Source: Hyphomicrobiales bacterium (GTDB lineage: Bacteria; Pseudomonadota; Alphaproteobacteria; Rhizobiales; Afifellaceae). Taken from it: a stretch of DNA of 5,190 bases. Each line of letters begins with the position of its first letter. Positions within the stretch are counted from its first letter, which is position 1. This document shows, in pieces, positions 5,085 through 5,190 of this stretch. The DNA is taken from assembly GCA_013812985.1 (NCBI GenBank), contig JACCSN010000416.1:1-5190 (forward strand), given 5' to 3'. The notes beneath the pieces are model-generated. The model saw only the letters and a program-made list of their open reading frames with translations. It was not told the origin of the DNA and made no database searches. The position numbers and the translations under genes are program-made.

Positions 5085-5190
5085 GCCTGCTTCTCCGTCA
5101 TCAAGCTTCGCAGCACGTAATGCAGGATGCCGCCGTGGCGGTAATATTCGAGCTCGTCCAGCGTATCGATGCGGACGAGCACGGGCACGT
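5078..5190 (-). CDS. acnA: Aconitate hydratase A, C-terminal end (partial)
   Basis: Only the last 36 codons and the TGA are in the window; the gene continues past the right edge. The peptide, [20 protein letters not shown] followed by [10 protein letters not shown] and a short TEKQAA tail, matches the extreme C-terminus of AcnA/IRP-type aconitases, in which a V-x-R-I/L-D-T strand precedes an E-x-x-Y-Y-R/Q-x-G-G-I-L-x-Y-V-L-R helix. The enzyme isomerises citrate to isocitrate in the TCA cycle with a 4Fe-4S cluster; its catalytic and cluster residues lie outside the window, so integrity cannot be judged. It is transcribed towards rpsU. AcnA is preferred over AcnB because AcnB ends differently. 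Confidence 0.9.
   Translation of the reverse strand, partial: VPVLVRIDTLDELEYYRHGGILHYVLRSLMTEKQAA

Noticed and set aside
1..5190. Mobile element, CRISPR, tRNA, toxin-antitoxin or defence gene
   Set aside because: Looked for on both strands; no transposase or integrase motif, no spaced direct repeats, no tRNA-like fold, and all substantial reading frames are accounted for by housekeeping families.

Overview
The window looks like a chromosomal housekeeping segment of an alphaproteobacterium. The DNA is GC-rich with strong GC bias at third codon positions. The S21 protein, the AcnA C-terminus, the DUF1223 protein and the COG3127-type permease all have an alphaproteobacterial look, possibly Hyphomicrobiales, judged from memory of these families. 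I see no insertion sequence, phage gene, CRISPR array, tRNA or rRNA.

Left part (1-3091): a divergent lipase/transporter locus. On the minus strand an ABC ATPase (ybbA type, GTG start at 2394) is followed after one base by a large FtsX-like permease (ybbP type, start at 1685) that runs off the left edge. On the plus strand tesA, an exported GDSL/SGNH esterase, starts 43 bases from the ATPase gene. This is the tesA-ybbA-ybbP arrangement known from E. coli and many other proteobacteria. The short spacer carries a TATATA box, a small dyad with the tesA Shine-Dalgarno in its loop, and a two-codon ATG-GGT-TGA reading frame that runs into the tesA start.

Middle (3094-4171): a secreted DUF1223 thioredoxin-fold protein converges on tesA with only two bases between the stop codons. 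It is followed by a gene-poor stretch of about 360 bases with a CATGTG-type inverted repeat.

Right part (4172-5190): a cold-shock protein gene on the plus strand ends in a strong hairpin terminator. A structured spacer of about 170 bases separates it from rpsU (ribosomal protein S21) on the minus strand, which starts with TTG. Upstream of rpsU is a GGAAC-N17-CGTT motif that matches the alphaproteobacterial general-stress sigma factor EcfG consensus. The window ends in the last 36 codons of acnA (aconitase), also on the minus strand.

Functionally there are three groups: envelope lipid or ester handling (YbbA, YbbP, TesA), an envelope thioredoxin-fold protein of unknown role (DUF1223), and RNA/translation adaptation genes (Csp, S21) next to a TCA-cycle gene. 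I did not find a new multi-gene system. The items worth a second look are small regulatory structures around the tesA, rpsU and csp genes.
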